Shown here piece after piece: positions 25,287-37,490 of a stretch of 64,000 nt of DNA. The stretch is from Stictocephala bisonia (Eukaryota; Arthropoda; Insecta; Hemiptera; Membracidae), in assembly GCA_035578905.1 (NCBI GenBank), contig JAQJVL010000113.1:1-64000 (forward strand). The letters are read 5' to 3'. The notes below the pieces were generated by a model. That model was not told the DNA's origin and did no database searches. It worked only from the letters and a program-made list of their open reading frames with translations. How positions within the stretch are numbered: the stretch's first letter is position 1; each line of letters begins with the position of its first letter. The translations under genes and the position numbers were made by a program.

Positions 25287-26394
25287 AAAAGTTGGTTTAA
25301 TTAACTGGTCACTGCTTACCAATAGTTTTATTTAAAGGTCTAATACTTATTGGAAATGAAAGCCAATGAAATTTACTTCTTATTTTAACAGTCTATGACT
25401 GTTACATTGGGTTTTTTTCCTGTCCTGTTTACAGCTGGTCATCTGCTGCAGTCACGTGAGTTCGCTTATTCCAAGCGCGTTGTCGTGGTTATGTTATTGT
25501 AGATTAGTTTGGTGTGTATTTTACGTTGTTATTTTTATACTGTAAACATGTTGTTATATATATACTAGAGTATAAAGACATTATAATAGAAAATATAACT
25601 TCATTTTGATTGTTAGAATATTTTGTTTGCAGTATATAACACAAAGCACATATTTTCACAAAAGCGCAATATTTTATAAATTGCTACAAAAAAATAAATC
25701 GTACTATAAGCCCTATAAAATTCATATCATTTTGAAGGCACTAAAATTGTCTATGTAAAAATGTATAGGTTGTTATGGAAACCATATTTTTTTGCTAGTG
25801 TACATTAGGCAGAACATAAAATATTTTTGAAAACAAAATTTCTATACTAAATTTTATTGCAATGGTAAAACAAAAATTCAAGATATAAATTTTTATGTGA
25901 CATTTTAAGATTTCCCATATTATTCCAAAAATAATTATATATAATATGACCTAATAAAATAATAAAAAGGATTTTTAGTGATTTTTTTCCTGAAAGCTTG
26001 CAAATTGGTTAAAAATCAATGCGATTTTCACATGAAATAGGTGCAGTACTTCTAGGGTTGTATACAATGAAAAACTACTTTTCTACAAAGTGAAGTTATT
26101 CATATAAAACAACTTTATAAACTATAAACAATCACAAGTAGCATAATACAAATGTCAGTTTCAGTTAATTTAATCATATACTATCATTATTGTACAATAC
26201 AAACTGATAAAATACGGGAAAATGGATTAATAGTTAATTTTATACTAATATCTAGACTTTACTTTCTACAAAAATAATAATAAAGCAATATTTTGAAATA
26301 CCATGTTAAAATTTAAGAAATGTAAGTTGTGAACGAGTAATCTTTGCATGTTCTACCTCTACAAGCCTTACAAAAACTAGATATATGTAGACGA
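25287..26394. other. AT-rich sequence, nothing recognised
   Basis: No supported gene. A slightly more GC-rich patch at 25430-25490 contains CAGTCACGTGAG (an E-box palindrome) with no gene nearby. Confidence 0.4.
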
Positions 26395-26620
26395 TACATC
26401 CGTAGAGAAGTCTGAGATGTTCATGTCGGATGGTAATCATTGTTTGGATGTTGTATATAAAAGGGAACTGAGTAGCAGGCTGTCAATCAGCTGAAAGTGT
26501 GACAAAAACTACGTGTTCGGACTCCACGTAAAGCTGTAAGTCCCGTAGTTTCCTTGGCTTTTGGGATATTAATTTCCTTGGCTCTTTTTTAGCAGTAGTT
26601 GAAGCAATAGTTAGTAACCA
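26395..26620 (+). repeat. Fragment of the segment A/B sequence (copy C)
   Basis: Aligns with about 15540-15770: GATGTTCATGTCGGATGGTA, TTGGATGTTGTA, CTGTCAATCAGCTGAAA, and ACGTGTTCGGACTC followed by GTAA. This third copy shows that part of the A/B segment is itself a dispersed repeat. Confidence 0.75.
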
Positions 26621-26807
26621 AACTACACAGGTCACCCACACTAATGTTGGTTTGCCCTACAATCCACACTGTTTGTCGGCGTCTCTTCCATTTATGACAG
26701 AATAATAAAATAATCGTTTAGCGCAGAAAACAAACAACCATTTTATAAGTTTGGTTTTAAATAAGAATCGGTCAGAGCGTACAAAACTATTGTACGTATA
26801 TAAAATG

Positions 26808-28036
26808 ACTGCTGTACCCGTCCGCATCGCCGGTCATAATCTCAGAATAAATATTGATTTTGATTATATAACCGAAATGTGCAGCAAGTTATCATTTGAT
26901 CACTGTATCAAATTGATATCCAATTTAGAACAGCTGATGTTATGTAGGTTCTATAATGTACTACCGCACACAATTATTTTTAATTTTAAAAGTTTAGCCA
27001 ACCAAAATTTTATTCAAATAAATCAATCAATTAGTATATATCCGTAAGAATACCATTGGAATTTTAGAGGCCAGTGAGACGGAATTGGACATATAGTTTT
27101 GGAGCAATAGTGATGAGTGGCTTTTATATAATTATTACATTAAAACAATGTAAGCCTACTTTGAGAAGGAACAAAGTAGGGCAATTATGGCTGTATGCAA
27201 ATTAATATTGTAATCTTGCTACTTCAATCAGACCTTTCTTGTAGTTTAAAAACCTTTATTGTCCAAAAAATCTGAAAGTCTACTTTTAGAGGCTGTAAAG
27301 TACGGCAATTGACTCTAAATCAATGAATTGTTGGTGTTCTCACCATTTTTAGCCAGGTCCGATGAACTGGCTTTACATGTGTTAAAATTAAATTTAAAAT
27401 TTACCGATTGAAATCAGTTTGTTCTCTTAAATAAAAAAGCTCCATAATCTAGAGAAATATGTAAGTCTACTTTTAAAGGGCGCAAAGTACGGTAATTGAC
27501 TCTGAATCAGTGAAATATCGTCTTTCCAGACATGTTTAGCCATATCCTATGACGAGGCTATTCAAGTGTTCAGATTAAATTGTATATTTTCCCATTGATT
27601 ACAGTATGTTCTCCTAGATAACAAAGTTCCACAGTTTAGATAAATCTGTAAGTTTACTCTTAGAGACCGTAAATAAACCTATTTGATTTACACGCACAAA
27701 TTGAAAATCTAGCTCTACCTAAGGATGAAGGAGGTAAGCAAAGTTGTAGATCGTCTCAAATCAGGCACAGAAAATGGTGTTAGTTTTTCCGTAGAACTGT
27801 TCATTCAGCCACTACAGTCCAATTAGAGAAACGATGTTCTTGGCATTTAAAATTGTTGGCTCTGAAAAGGCTGCCATCTTTGATTTACTGAGAATTTTTC
27901 AAAATCCCTTCTTATTTACATCTACAACATAAGATCTTTGACTCTATAAAATTTCTGCCTTGTAGGCTTTTATTTTAAAGACTTTTTTGTTACAGCGATG
28001 TGAGTGTCAGTAGTATTTGCCTTTTATCGATATAGA
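26808..28036 (-). mobile_element. Non-autonomous Helitron-like element H2
   Basis: On minus, the 5' end is A|TCTATATCGATAAAAGGCAA at 28036. The 3' end is the family's terminal GACCGGCGATGCGG block, near 26810. The terminal CTAG is damaged: CTGCTGTACCC where sister elements read CTAGCTGTACCC. The body matches the elements at 29609 and 39567, including a block duplicated inside this copy (TCTGTAAGTCTACTTT-type sequence near 27290, 27460 and 27650). The 98-codon frame at 26751-27047 crosses the 3' end and is spurious. Confidence 0.85.
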
Positions 28037-28154
28037 TTAAAATATTGTAAGACAAATATATAGTTTAAAAACAACTGTTGAACGTTTTCTTAGCCAGTAA
28101 AAACAGGCAATGTTGTAATATTGTGTTCTGCACTTCTATATTTATAGATAATTA

Positions 28155-28275
28155 ATTTTCCTTTCGTTACAGTGATTGTAGTTTAATTATTCAGTGACTT
28201 TGAAGTTGTAATCATGGCTAATTAGTGCCCCGGGCTCTTCTCTGTTGCTACTTAACTTCCTTTTGTCTTACAAAA
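28155..28275 (+). repeat. Dispersed repeat family 2, copy 2
   Basis: Near-identical to 12375-12480 for about 110 bases. It starts right after the H2 Helitron flank. Confidence 0.85.
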
Positions 28276-28820
28276 ACTACTACGTGTGTTATTTTTGTAT
28301 TATATGTACTATTCAAATAATAATTTGTTACTAGGTATTTACAAAAAAGTGTTTTGTTGGTATTTTTTTATCAAAATGTTAGTTTATAATATCATACTTA
28401 TTTCCTATCTGAAAAGTACTAATACAAATATTATAATGTTTTATAAAAGTGTAGTGTTTAACAATTGATAAATAAATATGTAAAACACATTTAATAAATG
28501 TTATAACGTTATATAACAGATTAAATTAATTTGTGTGGTTGTTACGGTCATCCTATTGAATAATATTAGAGATTTTCAACTTTTACTGTCATTTTATCCC
28601 ATTTAAGTTCTTAATATTTATAAAATCTGATTCGCTGACAACTCTCTCATGAAACAAAATCTTATAAAATATTTTAGATGTGAATCTTCGGGGGTTCAGC
28701 AGTCTATGGGAACTCATTGTCTTCACCAAAAAGTAATATACAAAAATTGTATTGTTCATACATTAATATAATTGAATGTACATAATAAGGGCTATATCAT
28801 AAACAATTACAGTTACTTAT
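28276..28820. other. AT-rich sequence, nothing recognised
   Basis: No supported feature. A 60-codon plus frame (28286-28468) is AT-rich noise. Confidence 0.4.
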
Positions 28821-28893
28821 GAAATGAAATGAGAAAAGCCTTTATTAAAGGGGCGAAGTTAGGACTATAAAGTCCTCTCTAAGACTTAACCCC
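28821..28893 (-). mobile_element. Retroelement 3' tail-like sequence
   Basis: On minus it reads a small hairpin (AGGACT-TTAT-AGTCCT), then AACTTCGCCCC, TTTAATAAAGGC and a TTTCATTTCAT tail. The order hairpin, AACTTCGCC, AATAAA-like tail also ends the 5S-like element near 48000. It is probably a truncated LINE or SINE 3' end. Confidence 0.5.
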
Positions 28894-29608
28894 AAAATTA
28901 CTTACGTAAAATATAATAGTAACTATTATAATAAGTACTCATAATGGCTGTAATGAGATAAAATTAGATATTGCAATAGTAAAACATTAAACAATCTACA
29001 ATATTATTTTATCTGTAGTAACAGAAACCATTATCAAAATTATCCTATAAAACAAACAAAAATTATGAATATTCCGTTAATATTTTAGACTAATTATAGT
29101 TATAATATTTATATCAACACAGAACAATTTAGTAAAGGGATCATCATTAAATGAACTTGATAAATTACTACAATAATTGCCAAGCAACAAACTGTGTAAA
29201 ATAACATAAAGTAGGATTCCTTCAACGCGTAAACATGAAATCAAGAAAACTAGTTAAAAAAAGCACAAATCTAAGAAAATAAGTAATACTCAAACATTAC
29301 TGGAAAGATTTAATATTTTTGTAATGTCTAATATTTATGATTAGGTATTGAATCAACAAAGAGAAGAGTGATATTCCTTTAATGATAGTTAAGCCAGGAT
29401 TTGGAAGGCCGAAGTTTACAGAGAATAGCAAAGGGATAACCGCTTTCTGATGTGAGAGTTAAAAATAATATTAGAATTTCTCGAAGTAACCCTTTGAAAC
29501 GTTATTTGTAATTATTTTCAGTTGCCTCAGATGTACTTAACTACATAATTTATTCATTTCTAAATACAAATTATTAATTAATATGCCAGTTGTTATAAAA
29601 AATAATAA
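28894..29608. other. AT-rich sequence, nothing recognised
   Basis: No supported feature between the retroelement tail and Helitron H3. Confidence 0.4.
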
Positions 29609-30721
29609 TCTATACATATAAAAGGCAAATACCACTGACTCATTCACTCATCACTGTAACTAAAAATGTAGTAAGCCTACGAGGTCAAAGTTCTTATGTT
29701 GTAGATATACAATAAGAAGGGATTTTTAAAAATTCTTAGTAAATCGAAGATGGCAGCCTTTTTAGTGCCAAAAATGTTAAATTCCAAAAAATGCTGAAAA
29801 GTTCTGCAGCAAAACTAACAGCATTTTTCTGTACCTGATTTAAGACTATCTACAACGTTGGCCCTATGACTTTTTGCTCTGTCTCACCTTCTTCATCCTT
29901 AGATAGAGCTAGATTTTCAATTTGTGCGTGTAAATCAAATTGGTTAATTTACGACCTCTAAGAGTAGTCTTACAGATTTTTCTAGACTGTTAAACTTTGT
30001 TATCTAGGAGAACATATTAGATTCAATGGGAAAACTTTAAATTTAATTTTAACACATATAAAGCCAGTTAATCGGACCTGGCAAAACATGGTGAGATCAC
30101 CGACATGTCATTTTGATTTACAGTCAATTGCCGTACTTTAAGGCCTCTAAAATTAGACTTTCAGATTTTTTTAGACAATCAAAGGTTGTAAACTACAAGA
30201 ACAGTCTGTTTGAAATTGCAAGATTAGAATCTTTATATATATAAGCGATCAATATTTCTCCAAACCTTTACGTCCAATTGACTTTCAAATTTGTACATAG
30301 CTTTATCTTGTCCTCTAGAGGCTCATTAAGAAAGGATTTTCTTCTCCAACCTTACGACTCCGTCCCACTGGCCTCCGAAATGGCCGTGGTATTCTTATGG
30401 AGCTGTATTAATTGATTGATTAATTTGATTATGAGCTATTAGCTGTTAAATAAAAACAAATTGAATAAAAATGTGGTAACTTACTAATTTTTTCACTTTA
30501 AAAATTAAAAATAATTGTGGAAAGTAGTAAATTATTCATAACATCAGGTATGAAGTTATTCTAAATTGGATGTTATTTAAATATTTTTTTAACAACGTAT
30601 TTATTTTTATTAATTTTAAGTAATTTGTTATGTCTTTGATTTTTTTGAATTTGTAATTATATTTTGATCGCTAATCTTCAAACTCAATATTATGACCGGC
30701 GAAGCGGGCGTGTTCAGCTAG
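29609..30721 (+). mobile_element. Non-autonomous Helitron-like element H3
   Basis: Begins A|TCTATACATATAAAAGGCAA and ends CAGCTAG|T, 1,113 bases, with flanking A and T exactly as Helitrons leave them. The subterminal block GACCGGCGAAGCGGG can form a short imperfect hairpin. Body landmarks shared with H2 and H4: AATAAGAAGG, CTAGATTTTCAATTTGTGCG, TTATCTAGGAGAACATA, CCAATTGACTTT and GACTCCGTCCCACTG. There is no coding capacity; it would need an autonomous Helitron elsewhere. Confidence 0.92.
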
Positions 30722-31202
30722 TTATTATATATAATCAACAACAAAAGACTCCTCCATTGATACTGCAGTATATTTTAGGAGGATGGTTAGCTAAAGTCGT
30801 GTAGCTAAGACATTTATCATATCCTCATACTAAAAGGTGTTCCGTAGCTTTAATGAACAAAATACAATTAGTTAAAGATAAAAATACCATCACCAGTTAA
30901 ACAGATCTCAAACTAACAGTATAATAAAGTATGTATGTTTGTGATTTGGTCAGAACGGGACAATCTATATTGTAACTTGACGCAATCACTAAGTTTAAAA
31001 AATAGTACCTGTTGTACTTACAGTTTTCGTTAGGATTTTTTTCTATTTTCACTTTATTAAAGGAGATTTTTTTGTGAGACAGTACGCAGAGAAAGAATAG
31101 TATATTTTTATTTTTTTTTTCTGCACATCACATATAATTGTCGAATGAACAATATTACCTGTGTTATTATAATTACACTGTACAGACAAAAGTGACCCCT
31201 CT
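30722..31202. other. AT-rich sequence, nothing recognised
   Basis: No supported feature. A 70-codon minus frame (31261-31049) owes its glycine run to the C tract. Confidence 0.4.
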
Positions 31203-31220
31203 CCCCCCCCCCCCCCCCCC
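31203..31220. repeat. Poly(C)18 tract
   Basis: Eighteen consecutive C on plus, directly before a dispersed repeat that resumes as GAGAATTTAAATGACT. G-quadruplex formation on the minus strand is possible. Confidence 0.95.
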
Positions 31221-31320
31221 GAGAATTTAAATGACTTCACGACACGTGATTCAATACTCAACTCCCGTAAAATGACACTTGGTTGAACTTCACTGTCTCA
31301 ACTTTTATGATCAGAGTTTA
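31221..31320 (+). repeat. Dispersed repeat, partner at 50225-50330
   Basis: Shares TAAATGACT-CA-GA, ACGTGATTCAATA, CTCGTAAAATGACACTT and TGAA-TT with 50230-50330 in the same orientation. Both copies directly follow C-rich stretches (C18 here; CTACTCCCCCCCTTAT near 50180). Confidence 0.75.
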
Positions 31321-31734
31321 ATCCACTGTACAACGTATCTACAGTATAAAACACAACTTTATATTTAATATCACTTAACGTTTTTATGATCTTCATGATA
31401 CGAAACTAAAGTAGTTATTTTGAGTATCATTCAACATTTAACGATATATACATTAGGTCTAAGTGCAATTTTGTAAACAAATATTTAATAAATTCTTTTG
31501 TAAATTAAAATAATATGAAAGTCAATTAAAAATAAATGAACTGTTACAATGTAGACAGGTTAATATAAATTAAAATGGCTTCCTATTTATGTAAAATGAC
31601 ATTTAAAATTAAATCTCATACACGATGTCTAAACAAATGTATTATAAAATGTATGCTAAAAATAATGTAATTCCAATGAACGTAAATTATTGTAGTAAAA
31701 TTATTAAATTTTAACCGGAAACACTTCTCCGAGA

Positions 31735-31905
31735 ATTGTTACTATTCCATCAACTTCCTGTAATGAGTCGGGCCATGGGAAATGAAAAGAATATACTTTA
31801 CAAAATGATAATCTGCCACGCCTCAGTGACACTTGAGACTGATTACACCTCTTTTATGTGGTTTGTGTTCCTTATCCCTTAAAGATCACATGAGATATGA
31901 TCATC
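31735..31905 (-). repeat. Inverted dispersed repeat, partner at 13870-14035
   Basis: Reverse complement of 13870-14035, well conserved; see that entry. Confidence 0.85.
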
Positions 31906-31987
31906 ATGCTTACTTAGAATAGCATTTGAGAGTTAATTTCAAAACTGTTGTTGAATTTTTTTAAGCATGTGAGTAAATTATTACATA

Positions 31988-32210
31988 CATTACACAACGT
32001 TCTAACGGTACTCAACTTATACCTTACTTTCACACTAACATTACACAACGTTCTAACGGTACTCAACTTACACCTTACTTTCACACTAACATTACACAAC
32101 GTTCTAACGGTACTTAACTTACACCTTACTTTCACACTAACATTACACAACGTTCTAACGGTACTCAACTTACACCTTAGTTTCACAATAACATTAAACT
32201 TTAACTTACT
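31988..32210. repeat. 51-bp tandem repeat, about 4.4 units
   Basis: Units begin at 31988, 32039, 32090 and 32141 with CATTACACAACGTTCTAACG and a fifth decays after 32192. Since 51 is 3 x 17, both strands keep one frame open (92 codons plus, 90 minus) with a 17-residue period such as TLHNVLTVLNLHLTF. Units are nearly identical, so openness carries little information about coding. Confidence 0.93.
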
Positions 32211-32776
32211 TTTTATTTTACAATAATTTTACGTCTCATTTACAATGAAGTGTTCTCCAACAGCAAAGTTTAAGTTTTAAAATGTATTTAGGAGATATAT
32301 TTATGTGTTGCTACAAAATGTAAGTTGTATATTAATTTTTTTTTTTTTTTTTTAGGGTGGGCCAAGTGTGGGGTTGAATATTTGATTCAACGTGGGTATT
32401 TTTGTTCCTCACCTCAATTGAGGTCAAGGAAGTTGTAGGAAATACAGTCAACCTCATTGGCTTATAGCAATTTAACAAAACATTTATAAATTAAATTTCA
32501 TAACAAAAGCCGCTTTTACGAGTTTAAATTTATGTCGTACAATTATTGATTAAAATCCAGTGGTTATATATAATTTTGTTATACATGTCATAATATCACC
32601 AATAGTGTTAATTAAAATAACAAAAAAAATGTTATCTATGATGTTTTATAAATTATAACCAAGTTTATTATTTGAAGTAGACATTGCAAACAGATTAAGT
32701 TTGTCTTTTTCTTAACCTTTATAAAACTTAATTAAATATTTACATAATTTCAATTAGAAGCAACTAAGTTGAGAAT
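32211..32776. other. AT-rich sequence with a poly(T) run
   Basis: Contains a T run ending near 32354, followed by a GC-richer patch (GGGTGGGCCAAGTGTGGGG). No gene recognised. Confidence 0.4.
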
Positions 32777-33070
32777 TTGTTGAATAATCTATATTGGAAA
32801 AAAGTTAAAACTGTTTTTATAAACGTGAAATATGAACAAATATTTCCTAAGAATTTATACAAATATTACCTTAAGAGAGTAGATTTATTTTGGGAAAATT
32901 TTTGTTATCTAAGAAAAGCCTTTGAGTCTCGTGAATCCAATTTTATTCATGCAGAGGCTATTTTATTCATCGACATAAGAGGCTTTGCTAAAGATTGGCT
33001 TGCAGCCTATCCTTCCGACAAGTATGGCCCAACCCAATTTAACAAATTTGTCGTCTCACCCGGAAAATAA
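32777..33070 (+). CDS. Unrecognised 97-codon open frame, doubtful
   Basis: Open from a TTG at 32777 (the first ATG is internal) to TAA at 33068. The C-terminal half (about residues 55-97) is less AT-biased than its surroundings and reads like protein: IDIRGFAKDWLAAYPSDKYG and then QFNKFVVSPGK. I see no domain, no signal peptide and no transmembrane segment. Stops precede it, and no splice partner was identified. It could be an exon fragment, a decayed transposon ORF or chance. It has no repeat copy elsewhere in the window. Confidence 0.15.
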   Translation: MLNNLYWKKVKTVFINVKYEQIFPKNLYKYYLKRVDLFWENFCYLRKAFESRESNFIHAEAILFIDIRGFAKDWLAAYPSDKYGPTQFNKFVVSPGK

Positions 33071-33150
33071 AAATATTTGAATACGTAATATCTTCATTGA
33101 AACGTAATAGCTATAAAGCCTTTAGTAGTAAAATAATTAATAGGAGAAAA

Positions 33151-33233
33151 AAAATATTGAAACGCTTTCACAACTTTTGTTTGACTTCGCTTGTAAAAGT
33201 GAAATCTTGTACATCATCATGGTTACAAAGAAC
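33151..33233 (+). mobile_element. MITE family M, truncated copy 3
   Basis: Left end only: GAAACGCTTTCACAACTTTTG, GACTTCGCTTGTAAAAGTGA, and GTTACAAAGAACA. It is closer to the 45122 copy than to the 4731 copy. The rest of the element is missing. Confidence 0.85.
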
Positions 33234-33293
33234 AACTGGTCGTAGCCTGGATATCCTTACTTTCTGAACACTGGCTGCTTTGTATAAGGAAAA

Positions 33294-33536
<243 letters not shown>

Positions 33537-34055
33537 TCCGAGTAAATATTAGGCCACGTATGTACATTTTGACCTTCATTCATGACTATCTGAAATAATA
33601 GTAATACAAAGAGTCACATGAGCCCATATTTCAAACGAATCAACATTAGATAACAAAATATGCGTGCGTCTACAGCAAATGCATTGGCTTGGGCAGTCTA
33701 TATGTTTCTATACACAAATATTGTTCTGTTCAGGAGTCACTATCTTTACTACTGGTGCTAACGCAAGAGGTAACATACCACTTGCTCATTCGTAAACTTG
33801 TAAAAGGCGGAAGAGATTTATTTTTCTTTGAAGTAACATTTACATGATACTTAACGTTAGTATTTATATAATAGGTACAAGTACTAAAGCGCCGTATTTA
33901 CCCTGGTACGCAATCTGAAACATCCGTTTTTATAACGTATACTTTTTTCAACAAAAACACCAAGCATACTGCATCTCCCTCTTATAAAAACTCGTATCGT
34001 ACAGTTTATATGCTGACTTAATTGCAAAATTGTTAGTCATCTAAACAGATTATTT
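33537..34055. other. AT-rich sequence, nothing recognised
   Basis: No supported feature before segment B. Confidence 0.4.
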
Positions 34056-35072
34056 TACCTCTACCTCAAACAGATTAAAAGCCACTCTGTAATTTAAAAA
34101 CATCAAACTGGATTGATACTTTTCCTCTGAAAAACCTTTTGTTGTTTTTGCTATATTGACTTTTAATGTGATGTAACTGAAAGCCGTAATTACTAAAACA
34201 GTCAAATTAACTAGGGCTTAGTGTTTAATATAATGTGAGGTTTAATTGTACAGTGGCCGGGCAAATTACCTTTGAATTATCCATACGGATTCCCTAAAGC
34301 AAATTAAACAATTACAGACCCGTATATTGAAGGGTTTAGAATGAAAATGATTTTTACGCGTGTTTGTAGTGCAGCTTAAATTGATTTATTTTTTATAACT
34401 GTAATGGTTAAGCGTTGTGGAGGATGTAGGTCATATGTTTCATCATCGGTCCTTTAAATACCGACATGGTGACCACTCAATGGTTGTCATCGACGTGGTC
34501 ACTACAAGAGAAGAATTCTACGGTGTCCGTGTTGGAGGGCCCGGGTGTTTAGCAAGGAGGAGAATTGATATTCAGGTTTGTCAATTAGCTGAAAATGACA
34601 CCAATAATGCGTGGTTCGGATTCTAAAACAGGATGTAAATCCTTTGGATGCCTTAAATATTGGGGCTATTAATAAATAGGGGTTTCTAAGGAAGTCAAAC
34701 TTAACAACGACTACACACGTTCATCTACAATCATTCACTCTTATCTCTAATAATAAATATACTTTCGTACGGTTATTACAACGTAATCCAAACATTTGAA
34801 CTAAACCCAATCTCCAGTAGTTGGCGTCCTTCCGTTTACACAAGAACTGACTCTCCTCTGTACAAACTTTGGCAATGAACAGAGCTCCTAAAGCCTGGCT
34901 TTACCTTGTATAAATGAACGTTTGCCCACATATTTTTTTAACAAAAGTTTCTAAATATCGATATATGTTTACTTGTGATGTTTAAAATACAATGGTAGTG
35001 TCTTATTTATTTCTTGGTAATAATAAAAATTCACTCACTAGTTTACATTCACCTGCAGGCTTGTGCTCACGC

Positions 35073-35108
35073 ACTTGTTGAATAAAGTTCACACTTTATT
35101 CAACAAGT
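35073..35108. repeat. Perfect 15-bp hairpin
   Basis: ACTTGTTGAATAAAG (35073-35087) and its exact reverse complement (35094-35108) flank the 6-base loop TTCACA. It lies beside the SINE-like insert and has no match in copy A. Confidence 0.9.
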
Positions 35109-35109
35109 A

Positions 35110-35205
35110 TTCAACAATTGAAGTACTAACCGTTGACTCAGTTAGGGATTCAAACCTTGGACTCAGCCCTCCGTAGGGCGAAGTCTTAGCCAACACGCTG
35201 GTAAA
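35110..35205 (-). mobile_element. tRNA-like SINE fragment
   Basis: On minus: CCAGCGTGTTGGCTAAGAC (A-box-like) followed about 45 bases later by the B-box-like GGTTTGAATCC. A pairing CCCTACGGAGGG lies between them. Different from the 11-kb/23-kb SINE. No canonical acceptor stem, so it is a SINE or tRNA relic rather than a tRNA gene. Copy A lacks it. Confidence 0.55.
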
Positions 35206-36654
35206 TTGCTTATTTCCAGGATTTGATTTTTTTCTTTTAGGTGGTTAGATGTTACAATGTTTAAGAGATATCAAACAAAATTGGCTTTATAGATGGTTGG
35301 GTGTATATTCTTAGGCTTATTATACTTATAAATGTAAATATTTTATCTAGCTTCAAATAAAAGATATTCCTGTTCAACCCAAAGTTGGTTAAATTTAAAT
35401 AAACCTCTTATTTGTAAAACTATGTTTGTATAGTGTCACATAAATGTTATAAAATATAATATTTTAAAACCCTAAGAAACCCGTTTGGAAGAGAATTAAA
35501 AAATTATATCTTTTCGCTATCGGAAGTCGACTGATGTCAGTGAAGAAAACATGTACTTGAATATAACTTAGTGTATAAATCTAAATATCACATTTCATCT
35601 CAGACTAGTTAAGAAAATGATATTATTAAAACAACTGATGAATCTTCATTACTACTTTGTTCAATTCTTTTGTCTCAATCTTAAATATATTTACAGAATT
35701 TATAAATAAATAATACTAAATAAGAAAGGTTTAGTTCTTGCCTTTTATGAAAATATAAATAATAATCAAGCTTGTAAAAGTACTATGACGCGGTAAGGTA
35801 ATTTCTCTCGTTCTAAAAATCTATAGTTATCGTAATTTTTTCAAAATGGTCTCGATATGCATATTTAATAGTTCACTCAAGGTAGGCTATATGCTAATGC
35901 CATGCAACCTTAATAATTTAATTTAAACAACCTAAAACAAAAAGTATTACATTTCATTCATCATTATTCATTACTAATACACCAATCGTAGAGATATGGG
36001 TGAATATGAGAGGTAAGTATTGTAACTAGGGTCGACTTTTCTTTAGAAAGAGCTACTCAGATCAATGTCCAGGGCAACTAGAGAACAGTTTTACGGGTAA
36101 TCCGAACCACGTAGTATCGGTTTAGTTTCAGTAAATTACAAGTCTGATACTCCATTATCTCAATAAAAAACATTTTAAAAACCCTGACTGCCCCCTCCCC
36201 AAAACGGACACTCCAGAATTCTCTACTGGTGTTTCATTATATTCACGGTAGTTAGGTATTTGTGTATTAAAATAATTAATATTTTCAACATAAATACACA
36301 ATAGGTATAAAAAAAGTCCTTTTGCAGTGAAATTATTGGTTATTTCCATTTCCAAGTATGGAAACGGCTGTTTCAAAATCAATAAGTCCAAAAACTATTT
36401 GTCATAGAAAATTAACCAAGTTTCAATATTAATACTTTATAACGTATTATGAACATTTATTTCGTTTATACATGTATGAGCAAAAGTTAATTTATCTGTA
36501 ACTGATGTCAAGATACAAACAATTTTCTAATGATAAATTTAATTAGGCATTTATAGTAGTTTAATTAACTATATAGTGGCTACAGAACCTCCTTTTCCTT
36601 AGTAAAAAGTTGAAATTATATTTTAGTTTTATCAATATTAAAAACTTTATTATA

Positions 36655-36775
36655 CCTTTGAATAACAACTCGACTTTGTCACACAAAATAGGAGTATAAT
36701 AGCAACAGACAAGTGCCTGAATGTGATTATAACTTCAAAGTAACAGTATGGTTAAATTTCAATCACTACTTCGAC
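36655..36775 (-). repeat. Dispersed repeat family 2, copy in segment B
   Basis: Counterpart of 19380-19505 inside the duplicated segment. Confidence 0.75.
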
Positions 36776-36840
36776 TGTAATAATTTTTTATTTCTTAAGA
36801 CGAGAAAATAATTAAATTAATGTTGTGGGATTGTTTCAAT

Positions 36841-37371
36841 AAACCTTATTCAACTCCTTAGTGAATTCGACTTACACTTAATGTCCTCGAGTCACTGAAT
36901 AGGGATGAGGTGGAGTTGACTTGCAGCAGTTTAGTGGGCACTCGCCACGTAAATCTTATTGAACTCCTCAGTGAATCCGACTTACACAATGTCCACTAGT
37001 TACTGAATAGGGATAAAGTGGAGTTAACTTGCAGAATTTTAGTGGACACTCACCACGTAAACCTTATTGAACTCCTCAGTGAATCCGACTTACACTAAAT
37101 GTCCTTGAGTTACTAAATAGGGATGAGGTGGTGTTGACTTGCAGCAGTTCAGTGGGCACTCGCCACGTAAACCTTATTCAACTCCTCAGTGAATCCGACT
37201 TACACTTAATGTCTTTGAGTCACTGAATAGGGATGAGGTGGTGTTGACTTGCAGCAGTTTAGTGGGCACTCGCCACGTAAACCTTATTGAACTCCTCAGT
37301 GAATCCGACTTACACTTAATGTCCTCGAGTCACTGAATAGGGATGAGGTGGTGTTGACTTGCAGCAGTTCA
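36841..37371. repeat. 108-110-bp tandem repeat, 5 units (segment B)
   Basis: The unit starts GTGG-CACTC-CCACGTAAA at 36934, 37042, 37152 and 37262; the first unit begins partway at about 36841. Same unit as 21160-21381. The units here read ACTTAATGTCC, against ACTTAAATGTCC in copy A, which breaks the frame open in A. Confidence 0.92.
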
Positions 37372-37490
37372 GCTTTGGCAATGACTTCTGCCTTGTGATG
37401 TAGTGAACAAGGCAAAGCTCATGTTACAACTTCACGTCTGTTTGTATTTTGAACAAGTTTAAGTTATGAGAAACAACATTACTTCAACAA

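Larger units (their letters stand above)
34056..37490 (+). repeat. Segmental duplication, copy B
   Basis: Collinear partner of copy A (anchors given there). It lacks the H1 Helitron and the 1.6-kb A-specific stretch, but has a tRNA-like SINE insert near 35030-35225 and five rather than two units of the 110-bp repeat. A 69-codon plus frame at 34417-34626 is not conserved in copies A or C, so it is unlikely to be a gene. Confidence 0.85.

Noticed and set aside
34417..34626. 69-codon plus frame with balanced composition
   Set aside because: Lies in segment B; the equivalent sequences in copies A and C carry indels and stops.
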